This document shows positions 7,270-16,013 of a stretch of DNA of 64,000 nt, piece by piece. Every line of letters starts with the position of its first letter. The first letter of the stretch is position 1. A program made the translations under genes and the position numbers. Origin of the DNA: Chryseolinea serpens (GTDB taxonomy: Bacteria > Bacteroidota > Bacteroidia > Cytophagales > Cyclobacteriaceae). The notes under the pieces are model-generated. The model saw only the letters and a program-made list of their open reading frames with translations, searched no databases and had not been told where the DNA came from. The DNA lies in NCBI RefSeq assembly GCF_900129725.1, contig NZ_FQWQ01000001.1, positions 3,410,001 through 3,474,000 of the forward strand, in the 5' to 3' direction.

Positions 7270-8892
7270 TCACATTTTCCGGCGATCGAGTTCATTAGGG
7301 ATGCGATCGAAGAGCTTCATGGCTTGCAGCAGGATCTCGTTCGTTTCGTTCATCACCTGGAAAAAGCCTTCGTTGTTCCACAGCTTCCGGGCGATCTGCG
7401 CCTTGATATGAACCTGGAACAGTTTCTTCTTCAAGCGAAGCTCTTTGCGGTCGGGCTTCACTTTGTTGCGTTCGCCCACTTTCACGAGGCCGTCCAGCAT
7501 GTCGTCGGAAACAACAAAGGTTTTCAGGAAGCTCTGGAATCCTTTTTTCTGGAGTTCATCCTTGTGCGTTTCGGCATAGCCGAAGGTATATTCCTGGATG
7601 GATGTGGAGGTATACAGTTCGTTGAGGTAATGGCTGTTCAACGTGGTGTCGAGCGGCACGAAATAGTCGGGCATGATGCCACCCCCGCCATAGACGCTGC
7701 GACCGTTCGGTGTGACATATTTCAGCGAGTCGTTAAAGCGGATGCTGTCGGCGTGAAAGAATTCTCCGTGGTTGTAACGGCTGATGATGTCGCGGGAGTA
7801 TTCATCCTCATCCTCATAGGGCTTTTGAATGGAGCGGCCTGTCGGGGTGTAGTAGCGCGAAATGGTCAGTCGAAGTTCGGAACCATCGCTGAGGTCGAAG
7901 GGCGACTGCACCAATCCTTTGCCAAAGCTGCGGCGGCCCACAATGAGTGCGCGGTCGTTGTCTTGCAAAGCGCCCGACAAGATCTCGGAAGCGGAGGCAC
8001 TGCCTTCGTTTACCAGCACGATGAGCGGCCCGGTCTCAAAATCGCCCCGTGCTGTCGACATGGCTTCGGAGTTATATTTTTTCTCTTTGCCGTTGGTGAA
8101 CACGATCTTCTTTCCTTCCGACAAAAATTCGTCTGCCATGTCGATGGCCATGTTCATGTAGCCGCCGGGATTTCCCTGGAGGTCGAGCACCAGCCGTTTC
8201 ATGCCACTTTCTTTCAATTTCTTTAAGGCTTCGTGGAATTCTTCAAACGTGGTAGCGGCAAAGCGATTCACCTTGATGTAGCCGGTTTGTGCATCCACCA
8301 TGTAGGACACGTCCACAGAGTATTGCGGAATTTTGTCGCGCACAATTTTATAGTCGATCTCCTTACTGCCGCGCAGGATGGTGACCTTCACTTCGGTTCC
8401 CTTCGGTCCCTTCAGTGCCTTCATCACATCGGGTGATTGAACGCCGATGCCGGCCAGCAGCTTATCGTCCACTTTAATGATCTTGTCACCGGATTGGATG
8501 CCCAGTGCTTCAGAAGGTCCGCCGCTGAGTGCGGAGACCACCACAATGGTGTCGTGAAAAATGTTGAACTCCACGCCAATGCCATCGAAATTACCGCGCA
8601 GGTCTTCGTTTGCGGCGATGCGGTCGGTCGCGTTGATGTAGGCCGAGTGGGGGTCGAGCTTGTTCAGCATGTGCTGGATGGCGTCGTCCACCAATTCGCT
8701 GGTGTTTACGGTGTCCACATAGTCGTTTTGTATCTGGGTGAGCACTTCGCGAAATTTCTGGACGTCGCTGCCCACGTCGCTGGAGCCCTTTGGTGTGTTC
8801 AGGCGCGCTCCCACAAAAACACCCGCCGCGAGGCCCAGGCACAGCACCAGGGGGAGCCTGATCTGATATTTTGAATTGCTATTCTCCGTCAT
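7270..8892 (-). CDS. S41 family carboxy-terminal processing peptidase with PDZ domain
   Basis: 540 residues. An N-terminal membrane anchor or uncleaved signal (residues 12-29), a PDZ domain (about 98-180) and the S41 catalytic domain. The Ser-Lys-Gln set of CtpA enzymes fits Ser300 in NEGSASASEIL, Lys325 in RSFGKGLVQ and Gln329 by the family spacing of 25 and 4 residues. A roughly 100-residue C-terminal helical extension is common in Bacteroidota. Likely acts in the periplasm on protein C termini; targets unknown. It is transcribed divergently from the hemerythrin-like gene. Confidence 0.9.
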   Translation of the reverse strand: MTENSNSKYQIRLPLVLCLGLAAGVFVGARLNTPKGSSDVGSDVQKFREVLTQIQNDYVDTVNTSELVDDAIQHMLNKLDPHSAYINATDRIAANEDLRGNFDGIGVEFNIFHDTIVVVSALSGGPSEALGIQSGDKIIKVDDKLLAGIGVQSPDVMKALKGPKGTEVKVTILRGSKEIDYKIVRDKIPQYSVDVSYMVDAQTGYIKVNRFAATTFEEFHEALKKLKESGMKRLVLDLQGNPGGYMNMAIDMADEFLSEGKKIVFTNGKEKKYNSEAMSTARGDFETGPLIVLVNEGSASASEILSGALQDNDRALIVGRRSFGKGLVQSPFDLSDGSELRLTISRYYTPTGRSIQKPYEDEDEYSRDIISRYNHGEFFHADSIRFNDSLKYVTPNGRSVYGGGGIMPDYFVPLDTTLNSHYLNELYTSTSIQEYTFGYAETHKDELQKKGFQSFLKTFVVSDDMLDGLVKVGERNKVKPDRKELRLKKKLFQVHIKAQIARKLWNNEGFFQVMNETNEILLQAMKLFDRIPNELDRRKM

Positions 8893-9083
8893 CTCGTAAG
8901 TAAATAAAAAGTAATAACGAGCCGCTAAATTAAATGTTGGCGGCCAAACTCAATAGTCCGCGCACAAATTGTGCCGGGAAGGACTCCCAGGCCAGGAGGC
9001 TCCATCCTAATCCGTCTCAGAATGGGCCGTGTTAAATCTGTTTCTTCGGGGGCAAAAAGTCGCCAGAAACACGAATTTTCGTT

Positions 9084-9091
9084 TATCTTTA
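9084..9091 (+). promoter_or_regulatory. Near-consensus -7 box before the hemerythrin-like gene
   Basis: TATCTTTA, one mismatch from TAnnTTTG, ends 8 nt before ATG 9100, predicting a near-leaderless message. Confidence 0.4.
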
Positions 9092-9099
9092 CAAGAATC

Positions 9100-9855
9100 A
9101 TGAGCAAGGTAGCCCTAAAAGATACGCGCATTTCGGAACTGGTGGACCGCAACTATGTCCATGCCTATGTGCTGTTTTATTTTGGTATCCGGTTCTACGA
9201 ATATTCCGAGCTCACCCTGGACCAGGTGTGCCAGCAACGCGGTCTGAAAGTTGACCAGGTGATCCGCGAAATGGAGGCGCCGTCGCATCTCCAGGAAGCC
9301 GACCTGCCGCTGGTTTCCTATCCGATCGACCTCATCATCGAATACCTGAAGCATTCGCATTTTTTATTCATCAAGCATAAACTTCCCTACATCGCGCGAC
9401 TCGTGGAGAGCTTCAAAGCAAACCATGAAGATTTCCGGACGGTGGAACGCGACCTGAAAATTGTTTTCCCGCTGTTCGTCGAAGATTTTATCGCCCACAT
9501 CTACGAAGAAGAGGATACGCTTTTCAGCTACATCCAGGCGTTGGAGCGCGCGACGAAAGGCCGCTACCTGCCCACGAAGCTGTATTACCTGATGGAAAAA
9601 AATTCCGTCCAAAAATTCGCCATGGAACACGAGGCCCACGACGACGAAATGGAAGGCATCCGCAACATCACAAAAGATTATACCCTCACGCCGCAGGCTC
9701 CGCTGCACGTAAAAGTTTTATATAACGAACTGAAAGGCTTCGAAAAAAGCCTCATCACCCACGCCCGCATCGAAAACGACATCCTCTTCCCCAAGGCCAT
9801 GGCCCTGGAAAGCAAAGTGAAGACTTCCTTCTTCGAAAAAGCCAAACTGAATTAA
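9100..9855 (+). CDS. Hemerythrin-domain protein, RIC/ScdA-like (iron-sulfur repair)
   Basis: 251 residues. An N-terminal DUF542-like helical region (about 1-65) precedes a hemerythrin domain whose candidate di-iron ligands are His85, His133 and Glu137 (AHIYEEED), His177 (EHEAHDD), and His221 and Glu225 (THARIEND). RIC proteins repair Fe-S clusters damaged by NO or peroxide; the canonical N-terminal CPxC pair is not seen here, so activity may differ. The frame is open upstream to 8971 but ATG 9100 follows a -7 box. Confidence 0.75.
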   Translation: MSKVALKDTRISELVDRNYVHAYVLFYFGIRFYEYSELTLDQVCQQRGLKVDQVIREMEAPSHLQEADLPLVSYPIDLIIEYLKHSHFLFIKHKLPYIARLVESFKANHEDFRTVERDLKIVFPLFVEDFIAHIYEEEDTLFSYIQALERATKGRYLPTKLYYLMEKNSVQKFAMEHEAHDDEMEGIRNITKDYTLTPQAPLHVKVLYNELKGFEKSLITHARIENDILFPKAMALESKVKTSFFEKAKLN

Positions 9856-10013
9856 CGACACGTCAACAGTTTCAGATTTGACGGCACTTCCTACCGCGAA
9901 TTGCGGCAAATTATTTTGCGGCTCATTCTGTATATCCACCGCCGTAAAACTTTCGTCGAAAAACATAATGACGCACGCATCTCCAACGTTGTAGTTCCGT
10001 TCCTTAACCTACT

Positions 10014-10520
10014 ATGCGAAAAATGATTCTGAACCTGGCCGTCAGCCTCGACGGCTTCATTGCCGGTCCCCACGGCGAATACGACTGGTGCCTGGCCGAC
10101 GCCGACTACGGCATGACCAACTTCCTTAACAGCATCGACGCCGTTGTCATGGGCGGGAAATCATATCGGCTTCTGCTGCAGTATGGCGCACCGTATCCCG
10201 AATACACGAATTACGTATTCACGCGAACCGAAAAATCTACGCCTTATGCGAATGTGGTGTTCACCGGCGAAGACATTCCTGAGTTTGTGGAAGCATTGAA
10301 AGAAAAAGAGGGAAAGAATATTTGGTTGTTTGGTGGTGCGGAAATCATCCATCCGTTACTGGAGAATGACCTCGTAGACGAGTTGATGCTATCGGTACAT
10401 CCGTTGCTGTTAGGCGAGGGGTTGCCTTTGTTCCGGAAGTTGAATGAGCGAAAAACTTTTAAGTTGATGGATAGTATTACATATCCCTCCGGGCTGGTGC
10501 AACTGTACTATAAAAAGTAA
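10014..10520 (+). CDS. Dihydrofolate reductase-like protein (RibD C-terminal domain family)
   Basis: 168 residues with the family start LNLAVSLDGFIAGP, the VVMGGKSY loop and IWLFGGAEI for NADPH binding, then VDELMLSVHPLLLGEG. YwjB/YyaP-type relatives bind NADPH, but their substrates are unknown and they are not the folate DHFR. The 158 nt before it hold no clear gene; the 3' side is a tandem repeat. Confidence 0.8.
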   Translation: MRKMILNLAVSLDGFIAGPHGEYDWCLADADYGMTNFLNSIDAVVMGGKSYRLLLQYGAPYPEYTNYVFTRTEKSTPYANVVFTGEDIPEFVEALKEKEGKNIWLFGGAEIIHPLLENDLVDELMLSVHPLLLGEGLPLFRKLNERKTFKLMDSITYPSGLVQLYYKK

Positions 10521-10546
10521 TCAGGAGAACCCCGGAGCCGCACGTC

Positions 10547-10775
10547 ATGTCGCAGGCACAAGCTGTCTTAAGAACTACGCCCGCAGTTCAAGACATCCAG
10601 AACTTCGAGTGCACAGAACCGGATAAGCTTCACACGAATTAAAAGGAAACCCGACAAACACCGATGTCGCGGGCATAAGTTCCTAAAGCTCTGCGCCCGC
10701 AATTCAACACATCCATAATTTTGAGTGTCCATACCCTGGATAAACATCACACAAAACAAAACCCTGCAAGCACTG
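10547..10775. repeat. Two diverged ~117-bp tandem repeat units in noncoding DNA
   Basis: ATGTCGCAGGCACAAG at 10547 recurs as ATGTCGCGGGCATAAG at 10664. Between them the shared order of CGCCCGCA, TTCAA, ACATCCA, GAGTG, GGATAA and TCACAC can be followed across the whole unit, roughly 70-75% identical by eye, with small indels. The unit-end motif (AACCC...CACCG) also appears before copy 1 and after copy 2, hinting at a decayed third unit. No frame is conserved between copies, so it is not coding. The remaining 10776-10948 shows nothing I recognise. Confidence 0.75.
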
Positions 10776-10948
10776 ATTGCCTCGTGGTGTCATCAAATGC
10801 TGCCCGATCGAATTGCGCTATCCACGGGGTTCCTTGAAATCGTTCGAAGCCAGAGAAAGGACGTGCCTGCGGAACGACGTGCTTTTGCGATCGTCCAGAA
10901 TTACTTCACAAGGTTTTGTTGTAGCTTGCCAGCTCAACGCACATCTCA

Positions 10949-11362
10949 ATGGGTAGGGTTCTCGCAATCGACTATGGCACCAAGCGCACCGGCATTGCTG
11001 TGACGGATCCCTTGCGCATTATTGCCACGCCCCTGGAGACCGTGGCCTCTTCAGGATTGCTGACCTTCTTAATAAACTACGCAAAAAAAGAAACCGTCGA
11101 CGAGTTCGTGGTTGGCATGCCTAAAACGCTTTTGAACGAAGACTCGGCCATTGCGCCGCTGGTGCGGAAGTTTGTGGAGACGCTGAAAAAAACTTTCCCC
11201 GACAAGGCCGTCCATTTGGCCGATGAACGGTTTACCAGCAGCATGGCTATGCGCGCCATGATCGACGGGGGGATGAAGAAAAAAGACCGCCAGCAAAAGG
11301 GCAACGTCGACAAGATCAGCGCCACCATTATCCTGCAATCCTTCCTGGAGGCAAAGCGCTAG
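10949..11362 (+). CDS. ruvX: Putative pre-16S rRNA nuclease (YqgF/RuvX)
   Basis: RNase H-fold nuclease that matures the 5' end of 16S rRNA. 137 residues, family length. The first acidic residue is in RVLAIDYGTKRTGIAV (Asp8), a second in DEFVVGMP, and a further cluster in LADERFTS with a C-terminal DKISATIILQ. The ATG at 10949 is the obvious start. def follows 95 nt later. Confidence 0.9.
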   Translation: MGRVLAIDYGTKRTGIAVTDPLRIIATPLETVASSGLLTFLINYAKKETVDEFVVGMPKTLLNEDSAIAPLVRKFVETLKKTFPDKAVHLADERFTSSMAMRAMIDGGMKKKDRQQKGNVDKISATIILQSFLEAKR

Positions 11363-11445
11363 TCCCTCCTCCTTTCGGGCCTGCTCCGGAAAAAGATTTT
11401 GCCCTAAAAGTATCTTCGTGAGCGAGAGGGAATTAAATGTGTTAT

Positions 11446-11453
11446 TACCTTTG
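11446..11453 (+). promoter_or_regulatory. -7 promoter box of def
   Basis: TACCTTTG, a perfect TAnnTTTG, ends only 4 nt before the ATG at 11458. Transcription would begin at or within a few bases of the start codon. Confidence 0.55.
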
Positions 11454-11457
11454 CGTC

Positions 11458-12012
11458 ATGATTTATCCTATTATCATGTACGGCGATCCGGTGCTGCGTC
11501 AGCGGGCGAGTAACCTGGAGCATGGCACGGACGTGCACCAGTTGATTGAAGATATGTATGAGACCATGCACAATGCCAGTGGCATCGGGCTGGCCGCACC
11601 GCAGATCGGGAAAAGCATCCGTCTGTTTGTGGTCGATGGCACCATCATAGACGACGAGCCAGCCATGGCCGACTTCAAGAAGGTTTTCATCAACCCAGTG
11701 ATGGTGGAAGAAACCGGCGAGCCGTGGGAATATGAAGAAGGCTGTCTCAGCATCCCAAACATCCGCGAAAAAGTAACCCGCAAGGAAAGCCTCACCATCA
11801 AATATTACGACGCCGACTGGGTGGCCCACGAAGAACATTACGACGGCATGAAGGCCCGCATCATCCAGCACGAATACGACCACATCGAAGGAAAAATGTT
11901 CGTCGACTACCTGACGCCGCTGAAGAAAAGACTGCTGAAGGGAAAGCTGGCCGACATCTCCAAAGGCAAGGTGGACACGGAATACCGGATCGCCGCGCCC
12001 TTGAAAAAATAA
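11458..12012 (+). CDS. def: Peptide deformylase
   Basis: Removes the N-formyl group from nascent proteins. 184 residues with all three family motifs: GIGLAAPQIG (42-51), EEGCLSIP with the metal ligand Cys96, and QHEYDHIEG with His138, catalytic Glu139 and His142. An in-frame ATG at 11437 would add seven residues but would place the -7 box inside the gene, so ATG 11458 (MIYPIIMYGDPVLR) is chosen. The aminotransferase begins 5 to 26 nt after its stop. Confidence 0.95.
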   Translation: MIYPIIMYGDPVLRQRASNLEHGTDVHQLIEDMYETMHNASGIGLAAPQIGKSIRLFVVDGTIIDDEPAMADFKKVFINPVMVEETGEPWEYEEGCLSIPNIREKVTRKESLTIKYYDADWVAHEEHYDGMKARIIQHEYDHIEGKMFVDYLTPLKKRLLKGKLADISKGKVDTEYRIAAPLKK

Positions 12013-12016
12013 TGTC

Positions 12017-13180
12017 GTGGCAACCTCTCCGCTGCCCATGAATATCCCCTCGCGCTTACCCGACGTTGGCACCTCCATCTTCACCGTCATGTCGAAGATG
12101 GCCCTCGACTATGGTGCCATCAACCTGTCGCAGGGCTTCCCCGATTTCAGCATCGATCGCCAGATCATCGAGCTGGTGCATCGCTACATGGTGGAAGACC
12201 ACAATCAATATGCACCTATGCCCGGTGCTGTGGCACTGCGCAACGCGATAGCGTCTGTGATCGGGCGCACGTATGGGCGTAGCGTTGATCCGGAAACGGA
12301 GATCACCGTCACGCCCGGCGCCACGGAAGCTATCTTTTCCATCATTGCCGCTTTCATCACCACCGGCGACGAGGTTTTGTTGTTCGATCCTTCGTATGAC
12401 TCTTACAATCCGGCCATCCGTTTGAACGGAGGCGTCCCGGTGCACCTCCACATGCGTCAGCCCGACTTCTCCATCGATTGGGCGGAAGTGCGGCAAAAGA
12501 TCACGTCGCGCACGCGCATGATCATGATCAACACACCGCACAATCCCAGTGGCGCGGTGTTGTCAGCCGCCGACCTGCTCGAATTGGAGCGCATCGCCTT
12601 GCAGCACAATTTGCTCGTGGTGAGCGATGAGGTTTATGAAAGGCTCATTTATGACGGCACACTCCACCAAAGCGTTTTGTGCTATCCGGGGCTGGCGGCA
12701 CAAAGTCTCGCCGTATTCTCGTTTGGCAAGACCTTTCACGCCACCGGCTGGAAAGTGGGTTATGCCGTAGGGCCTTCGGCGCTGATGAAGGAAGTGCGCA
12801 AGGCTCACCAGTTTATCGCCTTCTCGGTGAACACCCCCGTACAACTGGCTTTGGCGGAATACCTGCAAACCCCGGATCACTACGAACGGCTGGGCGACTT
12901 CTACCAGCAAAAGCGCGATTTCTTCCTGGAACAGATCAAGGGATCCTCCTTTGAGCCGCGGCCTTGCAAAGGGTCGTATTTTCAATTGGTTTCCTACCGC
13001 GGCATTTCCTCACAACCCGACGTGGCCATGGCCGAGGAGCTGACGCAGAAATTTAAGGTCGCCGCCATCCCGGTTTCCGTTTTCTACCAGGACAAGACCG
13101 ACAACCGACTGCTGCGTTTTTGCTTTGCTAAAAAGGAAGAGACGCTGGCCAAAGCCTGCGAAATTCTCCGGAAACTTTAG
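12017..13180 (+). CDS. Methionine/glutamine-type aminotransferase (YbdL/KAT family)
   Basis: PLP-dependent class I/II aminotransferase of 387 residues. Motifs: NLSQGFPDF near 37, NTPHNPSGAV near 175, SDEVYERL near 203, and SFGKTFHATGWKVGY with the PLP lysine at 238 (numbering from GTG 12017). The start may instead be ATG 12038, which gives MNIPSRLPDVGTSIFTVMS and matches family N termini better. Relatives transaminate methionine or glutamine with 2-oxo acids. The next gene is an omega-amidase, the known partner of such enzymes. Confidence 0.85.
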   Translation: MATSPLPMNIPSRLPDVGTSIFTVMSKMALDYGAINLSQGFPDFSIDRQIIELVHRYMVEDHNQYAPMPGAVALRNAIASVIGRTYGRSVDPETEITVTPGATEAIFSIIAAFITTGDEVLLFDPSYDSYNPAIRLNGGVPVHLHMRQPDFSIDWAEVRQKITSRTRMIMINTPHNPSGAVLSAADLLELERIALQHNLLVVSDEVYERLIYDGTLHQSVLCYPGLAAQSLAVFSFGKTFHATGWKVGYAVGPSALMKEVRKAHQFIAFSVNTPVQLALAEYLQTPDHYERLGDFYQQKRDFFLEQIKGSSFEPRPCKGSYFQLVSYRGISSQPDVAMAEELTQKFKVAAIPVSVFYQDKTDNRLLRFCFAKKEETLAKACEILRKL

Positions 13181-13353
13181 ACCCGTCCCGGAAACGGAAC
13201 CAATCTCCAAACGGCCCGGGGCGCAAAAAATAAAAAGGCCCCAAAACGTGGCTGTCCGCCGATTTTACACGCTTTCTCTGCGACGGCCAAAAAGCGCTTC
13301 GCATTTCCCGCAGCATTTGTTTTCTTTGCGGTCCGGATAATTTTACACCTGCC

Positions 13354-14184
13354 ATGCACGACTTAAAAATCACCTTAATTCAGTCGGATATTCATTGGGA
13401 AGACGTTGACGCCAATTTGTCGGCGTTTGAGGAGAAGATCTGGCAGATCACGGGCTCGACAGACGTGATCGTGCTCCCGGAAATGTTTACCACCGGATTC
13501 ACGATGTCGGCACAGAAATATGCCGAGCACATGAACATGCGCACCTTTAAATGGATGAAGCAAATGGCCGATCAAACCGGCGCGCTCATCCTGGGCAGCT
13601 ATATTGTGACGGTACACGACCGCTACTACAACCGTTTGCTGTGGATGGAACCCGGCGGAAATTTCAAGACCTACGACAAGCGCCACCTCTTCCGGATGGC
13701 CAACGAACATAAGACCTATGCGCCCGGCGAGAGCCTGCTCATCGGCACCTGGCGCGGATGGCGACTTTGCCCCCTGGTTTGCTACGACCTGCGTTTCCCC
13801 GTATGGAGCCGCAACAAGTGGGACCTCACGTCGAAAAGACTTTCCTATGATGCCGCCATCTATGTGGCCAACTGGCCCATTACCCGCATCGACGCCTGGG
13901 ACACGCTGCTAAAGGCCCGCGCCATCGAAAACCTGAGCTACATCGTGGGCGTGAACCGCATCGGCCAGGACGGGCAGGGTATTGAATACAATGGCCACTC
14001 GTCCGTGATCGGCCCCAAAGGCGACACGATCTACACGAACGAAGGCATGGAAGCCATCCGCACCACCGAACTCAGCGCCAACGCGCTCCAGGCCTTCCGC
14101 GACCGCTTCCCGGCGTTCATGGACGCCGACGATTTCACGATCGAGTTTGAGGAATACGAAGAGTCGGATTACCTCCCTGGATAA
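13354..14184 (+). CDS. Omega-amidase (2-oxoglutaramate amidase, YafV/Nit2-like)
   Basis: 276-residue carbon-nitrogen hydrolase with the Glu-Lys-Cys triad at Glu43 (VLPEMF), Lys109 (TYDKRHLF) and Cys143 (LVCYDLRFPVW). The RFPVWSRN context is typical of YafV-type omega-amidases, which hydrolyse 2-oxoglutaramate left by glutamine transamination and so drive the reaction. It follows the aminotransferase by 173 nt; TTTCTTTG at 13321-13328 is a near-consensus -7 box, so it may also have its own promoter. Confidence 0.85.
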   Translation: MHDLKITLIQSDIHWEDVDANLSAFEEKIWQITGSTDVIVLPEMFTTGFTMSAQKYAEHMNMRTFKWMKQMADQTGALILGSYIVTVHDRYYNRLLWMEPGGNFKTYDKRHLFRMANEHKTYAPGESLLIGTWRGWRLCPLVCYDLRFPVWSRNKWDLTSKRLSYDAAIYVANWPITRIDAWDTLLKARAIENLSYIVGVNRIGQDGQGIEYNGHSSVIGPKGDTIYTNEGMEAIRTTELSANALQAFRDRFPAFMDADDFTIEFEEYEESDYLPG

Positions 14185-14255
14185 TGCCCCCGAGGGCTTG
14201 ACTGAAGGGTACTGGAAATTTCCCGGGGCCGTTTTCTATTTCGTTGCGCAACGCC

Positions 14256-14263
14256 TACTTTTG
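14256..14263 (+). promoter_or_regulatory. -7 promoter box of purH
   Basis: TACTTTTG is a perfect TAnnTTTG and lies 38 nt before the purH ATG. No clear -33 TTG at the usual spacing. Confidence 0.5.
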
Positions 14264-14301
14264 CACCTCGATTTGTAAACGCTTTAATCTCATAAACTTC
14301 C

Positions 14302-15828
14302 ATGTCCAGCCGCAAGATCACCCGCGCCCTCATTTCTGTTTTCTATAAAGACAATCTGGAACCCATCGTTCACACCCTGGCCAAGCAAGGCGTGGAGTTT
14401 GTGTCGACCGGCGGCACGCAAGAGTTTATCGAGAAGCTCGGCTACCCCGTAGTGCCGGTGGAGAAACTCACGGGCTATCCCTCCATTTTTGGAGGCCGCG
14501 TAAAGACGCTGCATCCCGCCGTTTTTGGAGGAATTCTTTACCGGCGTGAAGATTCTGGCGACTTGAAACAGGCCCAGGAATTCAACATTGCTCCCCTGGA
14601 CCTGGTCATCGTAGACTTATATCCCTTTGAAGAAACGGTGGCCAAGGGCGGCAGCGAGGAAGATATTATTGAGAAGATCGATATCGGTGGCATTTCTCTT
14701 ATCCGCGGGGCAGCCAAGAATTTCCAGGATGTGCTCATCGTCTCGTCGCGCAAGCAATACGGCGCCCTGTTGAGCCTGCTGCAGTCGGGCAACGGCACGA
14801 CTTCCCTGGCCGAGCGGAAAAAGTTTGCCGCCATGGCCTTCGATGTCACGTCGCATTACGACACGGCCATCTTCAACTACTTCAACCAGGAATTCCAATT
14901 CCCCGGTTTCAAGAAAAGCATCCCGGATGGTCGCACGCTTCGCTACGGCGAGAACCCCCACCAGCGGGGGACCTTCTATGGCGACCTCGATGGTTTGTTC
15001 GAGCAATTGAATGGCAAAGAGCTTTCTTATAATAACCTGGTCGATGTCGACGCCGCTGTGAACCTGGTCAAGGAATTTGAGGGCGAGACAGCATTTGTTA
15101 TCATCAAACACACCAATGCGTGTGGCGTGGCGGTAGCCCCCACTGTAAAGGAAGCCTATCTGAAAGCTTTCCAGGCCGACACCCTCTCCGCTTTTGGCGG
15201 TGTGCTGGCCACCAACACGAAGATCGATCTGGCCGCAGCCGAAGAGATCAACAAACTTTTCTTCGAAATTCTCATCGCCCCGGCCTACGACGAGGACGCT
15301 TTGGCCTTGTTGAAGTCTAAAAAGAACCGGATGCTGCTGCTACAAAAACAGTCGCTGAAGGAGACCATTCAATATAAGAGCATCCTCAACGGTGTGATCG
15401 AGCAAGATCTCGATCTAAAGACCGACGCCCGGGAAGATTTGAAGGTGATGACGAAGCGCGCGCCCAGCGCCCAGGAGGTAGACGCCCTGTTGTTTGCCAG
15501 CAAGATCTGCAAGCACACCAAGTCCAACACGATCATCCTGGCAGTAGACGGACAGCTGGTGGCCAGCGGTGTGGGCCAGACCTCGCGTGTGGACGCTTTG
15601 AAGCAAGCCATCGAGAAGGCGGCGGCGTTTGGTTTCACGCTCAACGGAGCGGTGATGGCTTCGGATGCATTCTTCCCTTTCCCGGATTGTGTGGAAATTG
15701 CTCAACAACACGGTATCAGGGCGGTCATTCAACCCGGGGGTTCGGTGAAGGATCAGGATTCGATCGCCTTTTGTGACCAACACCAAATGGCCATGGTCTT
15801 CACCGGCATCCGACACTTCAAACACTAA
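14302..15828 (+). CDS. purH: Bifunctional AICAR transformylase / IMP cyclohydrolase
   Basis: Catalyses the last two steps of IMP synthesis. 508 residues: an N-terminal cyclohydrolase (MGS-like) domain of about 200 residues with STGGTQEFI and GGRVKTLHPAVFGGIL, and a C-terminal transformylase with RYGENPHQ, the catalytic KHTNACGVA and AFGGVLATN. PurN, an earlier enzyme of the pathway, is also in the window. Confidence 0.97.
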   Translation: MSSRKITRALISVFYKDNLEPIVHTLAKQGVEFVSTGGTQEFIEKLGYPVVPVEKLTGYPSIFGGRVKTLHPAVFGGILYRREDSGDLKQAQEFNIAPLDLVIVDLYPFEETVAKGGSEEDIIEKIDIGGISLIRGAAKNFQDVLIVSSRKQYGALLSLLQSGNGTTSLAERKKFAAMAFDVTSHYDTAIFNYFNQEFQFPGFKKSIPDGRTLRYGENPHQRGTFYGDLDGLFEQLNGKELSYNNLVDVDAAVNLVKEFEGETAFVIIKHTNACGVAVAPTVKEAYLKAFQADTLSAFGGVLATNTKIDLAAAEEINKLFFEILIAPAYDEDALALLKSKKNRMLLLQKQSLKETIQYKSILNGVIEQDLDLKTDAREDLKVMTKRAPSAQEVDALLFASKICKHTKSNTIILAVDGQLVASGVGQTSRVDALKQAIEKAAAFGFTLNGAVMASDAFFPFPDCVEIAQQHGIRAVIQPGGSVKDQDSIAFCDQHQMAMVFTGIRHFKH

Positions 15829-16013
15829 TAATGTTGTAGTTGTTGATTACTTCTTCGAGTGTAAGTTAAGAGCGATAAATTATTTTTACTGGCGCTAAAA
15901 AACTTACATTTTTGAAGCGTAAATCTTTAATTTGGTAAATTAAATGCAATTTTGCGTTTTACTCTCCAGTATATCAGGCGTTCACCACTTTTAACAATAG
16001 GCAAAAGACATAC

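Noticed and set aside
7228-8226. 332-codon plus-strand open frame
   Set aside because: Lies opposite the S41 protease, whose catalytic motifs fix the coding strand.
8971-9099. N-terminal extension of the hemerythrin-like protein
   Set aside because: The -7 box at 9084-9091 lies within it and the added residues look random.
10568-10759. 63-codon minus-strand frame in the tandem repeat
   Set aside because: The two repeat copies are not read in the same frame, so there is no protein-level conservation.
10725-11003. 92-codon plus-strand frame overlapping the ruvX start
   Set aside because: No family features, spans the noncoding repeat and runs into ruvX in another frame.
13210-13265. GGGGC...GCCCC hairpin between the aminotransferase and omega-amidase genes
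   Set aside because: Stem is only five or six bases, has an A-rich loop and no T-run, so a terminator is not supported.
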